This document shows positions 6,907 to 14,714 of a stretch of DNA of 18,857 bases, one piece after another. Origin of the DNA: CAYNFT01 sp964396535 (lineage in GTDB: Bacteria; Chloroflexota; Dehalococcoidia; Dehalococcoidales; UBA2162); contig CAYNFT010000038.1 in the NCBI GenBank assembly GCA_964396535.1, forward strand, positions 1 to 18,857, written 5' to 3'. The notes under the pieces were generated by a model. It searched no databases. It saw nothing but the letters and a program-made list of their open reading frames with translations, and had not been told where the DNA came from. Both the position numbers and the translations under genes were made by a program. The first letter of the stretch is position 1. Each line of letters opens with the position of its first letter.

Positions 6907-8124
6907 ATGTCCGGAGCATTAGATGGTATAAGGGTAATAGACTGCGGAGTGGTCCAGACAGGTACTACTGCTGGAACGCTCCTGGGTGACCTTGGAGCTG
7001 ACGTAATCAAAGTGGAGCCTCCCGTCACCGGTGAAATGGGACGAGGCATAGAGATTCTTGCCACAGCAGCAAGCCGTATTCAACCCGGGGGCAGTCACTT
7101 TGAAGTGTGGAACCGGAATAAGAGGGGTATCACAATCAACTTGACCAAAGAGCGTGGACGGGAGATATTCTACCGTCTGGTCAGCACCTCCGACGTGGTA
7201 CTAAATAACTGGCGGAAGGGCGTAGCCGAACAATTGAAAGTGGATTATGAGACGCTGCTTCAACATAATCCGAAGATTATTTACGCTTATGCCAGCCCTT
7301 GGGGCTTGAAAGGCCCGGAGAGTGAAGACCAGGCTATGGATTTTACTGCCATAGCTCGCTCTGGAATGGCTTATCAAGCCGGTGAGCCCGACGACCCGCC
7401 AACGATATTCGTTTCCGGATATGCTGATACCACTACCGGAATAATACTAGCTCAGGGGATACTGGCAGCACTGGTGGCTCGAGAACGAACGGGTATTGCC
7501 CAGAGGGTTGACGTTTCGCTACTGGGTAGTATGGTGGCTGGCTTGGAAAGACACCCCGTAAATACCAGAGCTCACTCCGGTGTGGAGATGCCAAGAAGAG
7601 ACCGAACGAAAATGGGGAACCCGTTATGGAATTACTACAAATGCGAAGATGGGAAATGGATTGCTTTAGCCATGCTTGCCGCCGATAGATACTGGTCTTC
7701 TTTTTGTAAGGCCCTCGGTATTGAAGAACTCGAGCATGACCCGAGGTTTAGCGATATAGAGGTAAGAAGCCAACTACAAAATTCGGAAACGCTAATTCGG
7801 ATTCTGGACGGTATCTTTGCCACCAAGCCTCAGAACGAATGGCTTGGAATATTGAGAGAACACAAGCTCATCTGTACGCGTATTCAAACTATTTCTGAAT
7901 TACTTTCTGACCCTCAGATACTGGAAAACGAATATATCATAGATTATGAACACCCAGTTTTTGGGCAGATAAAGACAGTGGGCTTTCCCTGGAACTTCAG
8001 CGCAACGCCGGCAAGCTTACGACTACCAGCACCCCAGCTGGGACAACATACTGAAGAAATCCTGCTTGAGCTTGGCTATTCCTGGGATGATATCGGCAAT
8101 CTTAGAGAGCAGGAAGTAATCTAA
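6907..8124 (+). CDS. Class III (CaiB/BaiF family) CoA-transferase
   Basis: A 405-residue family III CoA-transferase. These enzymes move CoA between carboxylic acids through an aspartyl-CoA thioester. The N-terminal GIRVIDCG...GTTAGTLLGDLGADVIKVE (about residues 7-37) is the family nucleotide-fold signature. D145, in AMDFTAIARSG after GLKGPESEDQ, aligns with the catalytic Asp. WNRNKRGITINL is the typical next block. The start is supported by GAAGAGG upstream, though spacing is long at about 10 nt. It is the last gene of the plus-strand cluster and probably activates the acid that the other enzymes process. Donor and acceptor cannot be inferred; formyl-CoA, succinyl-CoA and carnitine types share these motifs. 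Confidence 0.93.
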   Translation: MSGALDGIRVIDCGVVQTGTTAGTLLGDLGADVIKVEPPVTGEMGRGIEILATAASRIQPGGSHFEVWNRNKRGITINLTKERGREIFYRLVSTSDVVLNNWRKGVAEQLKVDYETLLQHNPKIIYAYASPWGLKGPESEDQAMDFTAIARSGMAYQAGEPDDPPTIFVSGYADTTTGIILAQGILAALVARERTGIAQRVDVSLLGSMVAGLERHPVNTRAHSGVEMPRRDRTKMGNPLWNYYKCEDGKWIALAMLAADRYWSSFCKALGIEELEHDPRFSDIEVRSQLQNSETLIRILDGIFATKPQNEWLGILREHKLICTRIQTISELLSDPQILENEYIIDYEHPVFGQIKTVGFPWNFSATPASLRLPAPQLGQHTEEILLELGYSWDDIGNLREQEVI

Positions 8125-8243
8125 ATTTCGCCAAGGTGCAGCATGGATTTCAGATTCAATCTACAGGCAAGGCCCTCGTAAACTCATCACTTAGCACGCT
8201 ATCAAGCCATCGGTAGTCTGTAGATATTAAGGAATAAAGCTTG

Positions 8244-8690
8244 TCATGTTTTCTGCTCCTCATCGAGTGCACTGGAACTGTACGAGGACGCAAGTAAAAT
8301 ATGCCCGAAATAAAAAGGCCTGTCTACTCTCTTGACGTATACCGGGCAATGTTGTATCCCCTTTGGAAGGCAGATAATGGCGGAGGTGGTTATTGTGTGT
8401 TTTTCCCATTCTTCTCCTAACGCTATCTCAACTTCACCCCCGAGTTCCGGTAAATTCTCAGAGTCAGCAGGAATGAAAAATAGAATTTCATCGCAATTGT
8501 GTTTATGGGGTGGATCGGCCAGCACATGAGGTGCTAAGATGCCTACAAAATTGAAATTACAGTTGATTTTGCCAATTCCAGACATTAGTTCTTCGGTTAT
8601 ACTAACACCTGGTGCTGTGGTGGGTTTCCTCTGAGGTGCTTCGCCTCTCGGTTCTGTTAATATATACTTATCATATTTTAATTCAGCCAT
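8244..8690 (-). CDS. Small cupin-domain protein (copy A)
   Basis: A 148-residue single-domain cupin. H62, H64 and E68 (HKHNCDE) and H114 (PKGIQHCP) make up the expected metal-binding set of the two cupin motifs. The ATG at 8690 follows GAGGAG by 11 nt; an upstream in-frame ATG at 8726 adds a stretch unlike the neighbouring paralogue. It is clearly related to the next gene upstream (8752-9180): both start with a KY-x-KYIL block, contain DExLxFI and EKHxIxTS, and share PKGxxHCP. The two are 61 nt apart, suggesting tandem duplication and cotranscription. Cupins of this size include sensors, isomerases and dioxygenases; no function is assigned. It converges with the CoA-transferase gene. Confidence 0.85.
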   Translation of the reverse strand: MAELKYDKYILTEPRGEAPQRKPTTAPGVSITEELMSGIGKINCNFNFVGILAPHVLADPPHKHNCDEILFFIPADSENLPELGGEVEIALGEEWEKHTITTSAIICLPKGIQHCPVYVKRVDRPFYFGHILLASSYSSSALDEEQKT

Positions 8691-8751
8691 TTTCCTGAAT
8701 TCTCCTCTATATAATATTGATGTCATTATGCCAGCCCGTAAGATACAAGAG

Positions 8752-9180
8752 CTAGTTAGATATCGGCTTTCTTACGTATTCGGGTGCAAGGTAGATATTA
8801 CAAAACAGGATAGGTTTGCTGATTTTAACGAAGTTAAGGGGGCAATGAATTAATCCCTTTGGGATACAGATGACTGTGGATGTGTCGATTATATGTTTCT
8901 CCCCTTCTTTGCCTAACGACAGTTCGATTTCTGCTCCGAAATCCTTTACATCTGCCGGGTTACCTCCAATAAAAATCAGGAATTCATCAAAGTCGTGTGA
9001 ATGAGGTTCCTCTATCATAAGAGTGGGTTGTGAAATGTACTTCCAGTTTAGACGATGCTGGATTCCACCCCAGTCTTTCAAACCTTCTAAGACTGCCGGT
9101 GTTACCACTGATATTTCCGGACGTGACTTTTCCTCTTCGGTTCCTCTTAATATATATTTCCCGTACTTTGATTCAGTCAT
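8752..9180 (-). CDS. Small cupin-domain protein (copy B)
   Basis: A 142-residue single-domain cupin with H60, H62 and E66 (HSHDFDE) and H112 (PKGLIHCP) as likely metal ligands. The start at 9180 has a strong AAGGAGAGGAG purine tract directly upstream. It is paralogous to the downstream cupin (8244-8690), with the same block order. The copies are clearly diverged (for example FFIPADSENLPEL versus IFIGGNPADVKDF), so the duplication is not recent, or the pair is inherited as a unit. A heterodimer or two related substrates are possible. No catalytic role can be assigned from sequence. Confidence 0.85.
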   Translation of the reverse strand: MTESKYGKYILRGTEEEKSRPEISVVTPAVLEGLKDWGGIQHRLNWKYISQPTLMIEEPHSHDFDEFLIFIGGNPADVKDFGAEIELSLGKEGEKHIIDTSTVICIPKGLIHCPLNFVKISKPILFCNIYLAPEYVRKPISN

Positions 9181-9212
9181 TTCTTCTCCTCTCCTTTTTT
9201 ATGTGGGAAGTA

Positions 9213-9257
9213 AAAGGGCACTATTAACCGCTTAAAGAAGCGATTACAGTGCTCTTT
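9213..9257 (-). terminator. Two-tier hairpin, possible terminator
   Basis: Ten-nt arms AAAGGGCACT (9213-9222) and AGTGCTCTTT (9248-9257) pair with one G-U, enclosing a second perfect stem CGCTT/AAGCG with an AAAG loop. On the minus strand the structure ends in CCCTTTTAC, on the plus strand in CTTTGTTTC. It could stop minus-strand transcripts before the cupin genes. Confidence 0.4.
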
Positions 9258-9327
9258 GTTTCATTATTATTCCTTTTCGCTCACCCGTGCCAGGAACTCT
9301 TTGACATGAGGCAGCACTAAATCACTT

Positions 9328-9358
9328 CGGGTCTACGATTGATTATAATCAAGACCCG
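9328..9358. repeat. Inverted repeat containing a perfect 14-bp palindrome
   Basis: CGGGTCT (9328-9334) and AGACCCG (9352-9358) are perfect arms. Between them, and overlapping the right arm by one base, lies the self-complementary TTGATTATAATCAA (9339-9352). It could be an operator or a hairpin. No function can be assigned. Confidence 0.5.
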
Positions 9359-9679
9359 GTAATGAGAAAAAGGCCACATCTGTGATTTTCATTGTTTTTC
9401 TCCTTAAAGCTGGAGTACTAACTTTTCAGACAGACTGAATTTGATTATCTACCAGCTATCACAGTTGTCGGCAGACCAATAATGTTCCCCGCCTCGAACT
9501 GTAGTAGTTTATGTCAATTATCACGCCGCCGCCCAAACTGTAGCTACTACACTATATCAATAATAATACCTGCAATCAACACACGGAAGTGTGGTACAAG
9601 AAGATTTTTATAGCGAGAGTGTGCTGTGTGTTCGGCTACTTCCACACTTTGACGTATCCTCTATTCTGATAGCCCCGGA

Positions 9680-9976
9680 CTAGACCCGAAAGCGCTCACC
9701 GGTTGCCTTACGCTTCCAGTACCCTCTCTGCTGTAGCGGCCAGTTAAATGTAATTGCCCCCGGACGAGGACAATCATCCACGCAGCAACCACAGTACCAG
9801 CATTCCTCAGGATGCAGTATAATGGGTGGTTTGCCTTTCTCGGGATTGGGTATAAAAACGTCAATCTGGCAAACTTCTATACAATGATTGCACCCGTTGC
9901 AGATTTCCGGATTGAAGATTACCGGTGTGTTCGGAGTAGGCACATTGGGAATAGCATATACCTTTTCTTGAGCCAT
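9680..9976 (-). CDS. Ferredoxin-type protein with two [4Fe-4S] clusters
   Basis: A 98-residue electron carrier. Two C-x2-C-x2-C-x3-C motifs are visible: C26, C29, C32, C36 (CNGCNHCIEVC) and C59, C62, C65, C69 (CWYCGCCVDDCP), enough for two [4Fe-4S] clusters. The ATG at 9976 follows AAGGAGG by 5 nt; a longer frame to 10063 would overlap the flavoprotein gene and can be set aside. The gene starts 13 nt after the stop of the flavoprotein, whose end abuts the ribosome-binding site, so the two are translationally close and surely one operon. Size and cluster layout resemble AprB of adenylyl-sulfate reductase without its long tail. Likely the electron-transfer subunit of the flavoprotein. Confidence 0.94.
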   Translation of the reverse strand: MAQEKVYAIPNVPTPNTPVIFNPEICNGCNHCIEVCQIDVFIPNPEKGKPPIILHPEECWYCGCCVDDCPRPGAITFNWPLQQRGYWKRKATGERFRV

Positions 9977-9989
9977 AATAGCCTCCTTG

Positions 9990-11897
9990 TTATCCTTCGT
10001 AAACGCCTTTATAGTCTTTGTTGTGCGCTTCGTAATTCTCTTTGAGATTACCCCAATAGCCAAGGGGCAGTTCTCCTACCTTGACCTTGCCATTCTCCAA
10101 TTTGATAGTGAGAAACTTGCTCCATTCCGGCGGGTCCAGTTCCGGATAGTCTATCCTGTGGAAGTCCAGAAACTGGCTGCTTGCTTTACGCGCCAGCGAG
10201 GCATGTATTATAATTTGGGCATAGGTGAGAATGCTCAGGTCCTCCAGGCTGCGCATCAGCTTATGCGGGTCAAGGGCATATAGCTTTGGCACCCAGTTCT
10301 CTTCAATTTCCCTGAGCGAGTCCAGTCCCATGTTGAAGAGCTTCTCTGTCTTATATTCACTGCAGAAGTACTGCATAGTCCTGGCAATTCCAGCATGAAG
10401 CTCCTTCCACTCTAAACCGTTGCTTCTCTTAATCGGGGAATAGACTCGCGCCTTCTCTGCGGCGACCTGCTCTTTTGATATTACCGGTTGGCCTACTTGC
10501 CGGGCATAGTCGGCTGCTTTTCTACCGGCATACCTGCCGGTAGTTGCCGCCAAATTGTGGTCCCCGGAGTTAGGAAGCTGCTCTCCAGCGGCATATAACC
10601 CATCCAGAGTAGTCTTCATATCCCAGTCGTTAATAAGAATACCGCCACGGCTGCCAGCACTGTCAACCGAGCGCCATTGAGGCAGGCTACGTCCCTCTAT
10701 CAGCTGATAGTTCTGGAGCAGGTCTCTATTCGGGTCAAATCCAGCCTCCGTATAAGTCTCATTGATGATTTTTGTTATCGCTTCCTCCCCAATCATCACC
10801 CCCCAGGTAACTCTTCGTTCAACCTCTGGCATACTGGGGAAGTCACCATAGAAGGGCAGCGTATACTCCCCTTTGAGCACGCCCTCACGGACTGCATCCC
10901 ATCGCCCCACTGGCACGCCTGGCTCAATTTTGTCGCCCCATCCCTGAGTTGGAACCGGGAGTCTTTTACCATTAGCGTCGACCAGTGGTACATTCTCATA
11001 GCTGGCGTCCCCAGCGCCTCCATACCAGCTGTGTTTGTAACCCGTTCCCAGGTTCAGCATCACCGACTTCTCCATCATGGTAAGCTCGGCGCCGGCTCTC
11101 CAGGCCATGGCTATGCCATCGCCAGACATGGCACGGGACCTGAAGGTGGTAATACCAGCTAATTCCGTATTGAGAACCCAAACTGACCCGGCTCCTGCCA
11201 TGCAGAGTATCGTCGCCTTAGATTTGAAAACCATAAACTCACCGTTTCTACTATTAACTCCGGCGGCACCTATTACTCTTGCCCCCTGGGCACCCCCTTC
11301 GGTCAACAGGCTGGTAGCCATAACTCTATCGTAGATTTTAACGCCTAAACGCTCGCACTCCTTCTTCAATGCGGGCTTGAAAGTCGTTCCCCAGATCCGA
11401 ATCACGACATTTGTCTCGTGATTCGGATTAGACCTAGGGGAAATCATAAATTTGGTCTTATCATCCCTGCCCTCGGCGCCCTGGTACTTATCCTCTGTAT
11501 CTCTAACCTTGCCACCCATCTTCTCCAGCTCAAGAAGCGTATCGTAATTTTCCCGGCACTGTATCTGGCGGGCAATACCGCAGGTATATCCACCGCTAGA
11601 GCTAGCCAGTCGCTCGGCCCACTCATCAGGATCAACCTTAGATAAAGGATTATTAGCACAGTCATTCCAGTGGTCGCATCCCGACCCTCCGGCACCGCTT
11701 CTTATCGTTGCTCCCTTTTCCACCAGAGCAACTCTTACACCGTTCCTGGCGGCGCTGATGGCTGCCCAGCACCCGGCTATGCCGCCACCGAGAACCAGAA
11801 CGTCAGTCTCAACTTCCTGCTCCTGCTCATAGCGTAGCGGGTATGGCCACTCGGGCGCACGACCCTCCTTTCCCATGAGTTCTTGCCAAGTAGTCAT
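9990..11897 (-). CDS. FAD-dependent oxidoreductase, fumarate reductase/AprA-like flavoprotein subunit
   Basis: A 635-residue flavoprotein of the succinate dehydrogenase/fumarate reductase/adenylyl-sulfate reductase superfamily. The N-terminal Rossmann motif is G37-x-G39-x2-G42 (VLVLGGGIAGCWAA) with E60 at the end of strand 2, followed by KGATIRSGAGGSG typical of covalent or non-covalent FAD sites. GLYAAGEQ (433-440) and ATTGRYAGRKAA (451-462) form the C-terminal FAD motif. The ATG follows AAGGAGG by 8 nt. It is cotranscribed with a two-cluster ferredoxin, the AprBA-like arrangement, but sat, qmo or dsr genes are not nearby, so sulfate reduction is not indicated. It probably oxidises or reduces an unknown organic substrate in the cytoplasm. 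Confidence 0.92.
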   Translation of the reverse strand: MTTWQELMGKEGRAPEWPYPLRYEQEQEVETDVLVLGGGIAGCWAAISAARNGVRVALVEKGATIRSGAGGSGCDHWNDCANNPLSKVDPDEWAERLASSSGGYTCGIARQIQCRENYDTLLELEKMGGKVRDTEDKYQGAEGRDDKTKFMISPRSNPNHETNVVIRIWGTTFKPALKKECERLGVKIYDRVMATSLLTEGGAQGARVIGAAGVNSRNGEFMVFKSKATILCMAGAGSVWVLNTELAGITTFRSRAMSGDGIAMAWRAGAELTMMEKSVMLNLGTGYKHSWYGGAGDASYENVPLVDANGKRLPVPTQGWGDKIEPGVPVGRWDAVREGVLKGEYTLPFYGDFPSMPEVERRVTWGVMIGEEAITKIINETYTEAGFDPNRDLLQNYQLIEGRSLPQWRSVDSAGSRGGILINDWDMKTTLDGLYAAGEQLPNSGDHNLAATTGRYAGRKAADYARQVGQPVISKEQVAAEKARVYSPIKRSNGLEWKELHAGIARTMQYFCSEYKTEKLFNMGLDSLREIEENWVPKLYALDPHKLMRSLEDLSILTYAQIIIHASLARKASSQFLDFHRIDYPELDPPEWSKFLTIKLENGKVKVGELPLGYWGNLKENYEAHNKDYKGVYEG

Positions 11898-12247
11898 CTG
11901 TATGCCCTCCTTATAATTGCCTTTGTCTATATTACTGTAATGTACATTGTGCCTGCTTGCTTTTTAAAACTCTCTGAGTCGTATATCTGTCGCGCAAGGC
12001 ACAGTATCCATAATAATAACGCTCTCTATGTAAAGCAGTTAATTCATTGCGGGCTTTTTGAGCTAAATAGTAACCAGCTAAACAGCAAATGTCAAGAAAG
12101 AGGTGCTCGAATTTTCACAGTAAACGACCACTTTTCTCATTGAATTAAAAGGGAAGCAACCCCGGGTTTCTTGACAAAGACTTATGTCAGATATACAATT
12201 TTCGCACATACCTTGTTTTTCTGGGCATAATTATTGCCACAACCCCG
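11898..12247. other. Divergent intergenic region
   Basis: 350 bases without a supportable gene separate the flavoprotein (minus) and the MaoC pair (plus). It holds the flavoprotein ribosome-binding site, a perfect 10-bp palindrome AATGTACATT (11939-11948), a T-rich tract and the plus-strand promoter at 12171-12199. No clear minus-strand promoter was found. Confidence 0.5.
12171..12199 (+). promoter_or_regulatory. Strong sigma-70-type promoter of the MaoC pair
   Basis: TTGACA (12171-12176) and TACAAT (12194-12199) are separated by the optimal 17 nt. Start of transcription is expected near 12206, about 42 nt upstream of the first gene. The same boxes and spacer recur at 14962-14990. Confidence 0.7.
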
Positions 12248-12685
12248 TTGAATGGAATTACCCTACTGGAGGCTCAAAAGATCGAATATAGCAAGCTAGA
12301 AGTCGGTTATAGGTTACCTCCTAGCAGTTATAAGCTAGATGCCTCGATTATTTCTAATTATCTCAAAGCAGTTGGGGATACAAACCACCTATATCAGGAT
12401 ACCAAGCTTGTTCCGCCCTTAGCGATAGCTGCCCATGCTATGGCAGCACTCGCCAAGGTTATCTACCTACCTCCGGGAACAATACACCTTTCCCAAGAGT
12501 TTGAATTCATAGATGCGGCAAGTATAAACGATAGTTTCATTAGTTGGGCTGAGGTGAGTCGTAAGCAGAGCCGTGGGAAATTTCACCTTTTAGCTATTGA
12601 CCTAAATGTCTTCAACCAGAACCAGAAACCGGTGTTATCCGGGAAATGCACCTTTATACTGCCCGAGCAGGATGATGGAGAGTGA
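12248..12685 (+). CDS. MaoC/hotdog-fold dehydratase, N-terminal-type subunit
   Basis: A 145-residue hotdog-fold protein resembling the FAS1-like/MaoC N-terminal dehydratase domain. Visible features are the short N-terminal LEVGYRLPPSSYKLDASIISNYLKAVGD block, a PPLAIAAHAMAAL helix where the classical family has the GxxxHG hotdog helix, and a beta-rich C-terminal half. The catalytic D-x4-H of R-hydratases is not visible here; it is present in the downstream gene. The TTG start is the best available in-frame codon, but no good Shine-Dalgarno precedes it, so the exact start is uncertain. Its end overlaps the next gene by one base (TGATG), indicating coupled translation and probably a heteromeric enzyme hydrating an enoyl-CoA. 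Confidence 0.82.
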   Translation: MNGITLLEAQKIEYSKLEVGYRLPPSSYKLDASIISNYLKAVGDTNHLYQDTKLVPPLAIAAHAMAALAKVIYLPPGTIHLSQEFEFIDAASINDSFISWAEVSRKQSRGKFHLLAIDLNVFNQNQKPVLSGKCTFILPEQDDGE

Positions 12686-13131
12686 TGGAAATTAGTCAGG
12701 GACAATTATCCCAGTTAAGTGAGGGGATTAACCTGCCTGAGCTTAAAAAGAGCATTACACAGCCTAATGTCAACCTTTATGCTGAAGCTAGTCAGGATTT
12801 CAATCCCATTCATATAGACGAGGAGTTTGCCAAAACTACCCCTCTCGGTGGAACTATCGCCCATGGCATGCTCATTCTGGCCTATGTTTCGCAAATGATG
12901 ACGTCTGCCTTTGGACAAAGCTGGGTTACGGGCGGCAAGCTAGATGTAAGGTTCAAAACCCCAGCTCGTGCGGGCGATACTATTACAGTGAGCGGCACCA
13001 TATCCAAGTTAGAAAAAAACGAGGGGCAAACCTTGATAAACTGTGATGTTTTCTGTAGCAATCAAAAAGGTGAGTCCGTGATTACTGGAAAAGCAAGAGT
13101 GGGGGTGAAGAATGATGAAAATAGCTATTGA
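12685..13131 (+). CDS. MaoC-family (R)-specific enoyl-CoA hydratase/dehydratase subunit
   Basis: A 148-residue hotdog-fold hydratase. The hydratase-2 motif is clear: YAEASQDFNPIHIDEEFA, with D38 and H43 as the likely catalytic pair, followed by GTIAHGML, the hotdog helix. Such enzymes add water to or remove it from CoA thioesters of the 3-hydroxyacyl/enoyl type. The ATG at 12685 overlaps the previous stop (TGATG); GGAG lies 4 nt before it, and an in-frame GTG at 12682 is possible. With the upstream half it resembles two-subunit forms in which one half carries catalysis and the other shapes the substrate tunnel. Substrate unknown. The gene ends before a palindromic stretch at 13139-13163. Confidence 0.92.
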   Translation: MEISQGQLSQLSEGINLPELKKSITQPNVNLYAEASQDFNPIHIDEEFAKTTPLGGTIAHGMLILAYVSQMMTSAFGQSWVTGGKLDVRFKTPARAGDTITVSGTISKLEKNEGQTLINCDVFCSNQKGESVITGKARVGVKNDENSY

Positions 13132-13138
13132 TACCATA

Positions 13139-13163
13139 CTCCAAACTTTGGAGGTAATCCTCC
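13139..13163. terminator. Overlapping hairpins between convergent genes
   Basis: CTCCAAA/TTTGGAG (13139-13145 and 13147-13153, 1-nt spacer) and GGAGG/CCTCC (13150-13154 and 13159-13163, TAAT loop) share bases, so only one can form at a time. They lie between the convergent MaoC and carboxylase genes. No T-tract follows, so terminator function is uncertain. Confidence 0.35.
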
Positions 13164-13178
13164 ATTAGTTACAAGCTT

Positions 13179-14673
13179 TTAGAGCGGGATATTACCGTGT
13201 TTTTTTATCGGTTTTGACTCCTTCTTCCCGTAAAGAGCCTCCAGAGTTATTATCAGCTTTGCCCTCGTCTCCCGGGGTTCGATAACATCGTCAACTAGCT
13301 CTCCATAGGCCATCGGGTAGGCGTCGGTGTTCTCCTTAAATTCAGCTACCTTCCCTCGGATAAAGTCATCAGGGTTTTCTGCCCGAGCAATTTCCTCTCT
13401 GAAAATAACCCTTACTGTCGCCTCAGCACCCATTACGGCAGACTCAGCGATTGGCCAGGCATATATGTGGTCAATGCCAATATCTTTATCTATGCCCATA
13501 GCCGGCTTTGCCCCTCCGTATGCCTTGCGGATGAGCACGGCAATCTTGGGGACAACCGACTCGGCAATAGCGTAAAGAACCTTGGCTCCGTGTCTCANNN
13601 NNNNNNNNNNNNNNNNNNNNNNNNNNNNNNNNNNNNNNNNNNNNNNNNNNNNNNNNNNNNNNNNNNNNNNNNNNNNNNNNNNNNNNNNNNNNNNNNNGAT
13701 TGGCAACGATACCCACTGAATACCCATTAAGCCGACCAAAACCAATAATCATGTTCATGGCAAATTCGGGTTTAAGCTCAAAAAACTCACCATTATCAAG
13801 AAAGTGGGGGATGACTCGGCGCATATCGTAGACCTGGCGACCATCACTAGGAACAAGTTCGTCAAGCCGCTCAACCATACTTTGCCGAGCATCCTCTGTT
13901 AGAACCCTCGGGGGATCCTCGTTGTTGTTGGAGGGAAGGTAACTGAGCAAAGTTCTAATCTTGGCAAAGCACTCGTCTTCCGTCTTTACCCTCAGGTCAG
14001 CAAGTCCCGAAAGTTGACAGTGAACCTTTGCTCCACCAAGTTCCTCCATTGTTATCTCTTCCCCCATTACCTCCTTTACTGCAATAGGACCGGTGGCAAA
14101 GGTCTGCCCGATACCATCAACCATAAAAACAAAGTCGGTGAGAGCAGCGCCATAGCCAGTATTTCCTGCTGCTGGTCCCAAAATCGCCGAAATCTGGGGA
14201 ATAACCCCTGAAGCCTCGGTGAAGCGTCGGAAGAAGGAGGAGCGGGCACTGGAGTGCGGCGCGTTACTCTGTTCAAGCCTTCCGCCGGTTGAATCCCATA
14301 ATCCAATGATGGGAATACCCATTTTCATTGCTTTGTCAATGATGGTCGTCATTTTACCCCGGTGGATGGGACCGGTAGTTCCACCTCTCACGGTAAAATC
14401 CTGGGAAAAGATGCCTACCCTTCGTCCATCTACTTTGCCATAGCCAACGACGACGCCGTCCCCAAAAAGGTTGCGTTTGCTATCCTCGGGAAGACTCGCC
14501 AGCATGTTCATTTCAACAAAACTATCCGGGTCTAATAAATGCTCTATTCTCTCTCGTGCTGTAAGTCGCCCACTCTCATGTTGCCTCCTAATTCGCACCT
14601 CACCCCCGCCAAGAAGAGCAGCCTCTCTTTTCCGCTTTAGCTTTTCAATCCCACTTTTAAGTTTCTTATCCAT
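13179..14673 (-). CDS. Acyl-CoA carboxylase carboxyltransferase (beta) subunit, interrupted by an assembly gap
   Basis: Propionyl/acetyl/methylmalonyl-type carboxyltransferase beta subunit, which carries CO2 from biotin to an acyl-CoA. The part before the gap (about 325 residues) shows LLGGGEVRIRRQHESGRLTARERIEHLLD, FSQDFTVRGGTTG and MGIPIIGLWDSTGGRLEQ. The part after it (138 residues) shows RHGAKVLYAIAE, RKAYGGAKPAMG, AWPIAESAVMGAEATV and the C-terminal PRETRAKLIITLEAL. Two frames are joined by the 100-N run, so the frame change reflects gap length and not mutation. By family length about 52 residues are missing, giving a normal total near 515. The ATG at 14673 has GCGAGGG upstream; a TTG at 14691 is possible but overlaps a hairpin. 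Alpha/biotin subunits are not in the window. Confidence 0.93.
13598..13697. other. Assembly gap (100 N)
   Basis: Exactly 100 unknown bases, the usual placeholder for a scaffold gap of unknown size. It lies inside the carboxyltransferase gene. The reading frame differs on its two sides, so the true gap is not 100 bases. Confidence 0.98.
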
Positions 14674-14690
14674 TTGATATACCCTCGCCA

Positions 14691-14714
14691 AATGAGATTT
14701 TGTTTTATCTCATT
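14691..14714. repeat. 8-bp inverted repeat between the small ORF and the carboxylase gene
   Basis: AATGAGAT (14691-14698) and ATCTCATT (14707-14714) are perfect arms around TTTGTTTT. The repeat covers the stop of the small ORF and the alternative TTG start of the carboxylase. It could be an mRNA hairpin or a protein site. Confidence 0.5.

Larger units (their letters stand above)
9181..9679. other. Non-coding interval between cupin and ferredoxin genes
   Basis: 499 bases without a supportable gene, A/T-rich and full of small inverted repeats: the hairpin at 9213-9257, the palindrome block at 9328-9358, TGTAGTAG/CTACTACA (9500-9507 and 9544-9551), a direct repeat AACTGTAG (9497-9504, 9536-9543), and AAGTGTGG/CCACACTT (9587-9594 and 9642-9649). 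This interval presumably holds the ferredoxin operon terminator and the cupin promoter. Confidence 0.5.

Noticed and set aside
11147..11157. Second operator TGGTAATACCA
   Set aside because: It resembles the operator core at 2101-2119, but the spacing differs by two bases and it lies inside the flavoprotein coding sequence, so chance is likely.
11883..12143. 86-codon plus-strand frame in the flavoprotein/MaoC interval
   Set aside because: It overlaps the flavoprotein start and its ribosome-binding site, has low-complexity composition and no motif or ribosome site.
13486..13745. Frameshift mutation in the carboxylase gene
   Set aside because: The frame change coincides with the 100-N placeholder and is explained by unknown gap length.
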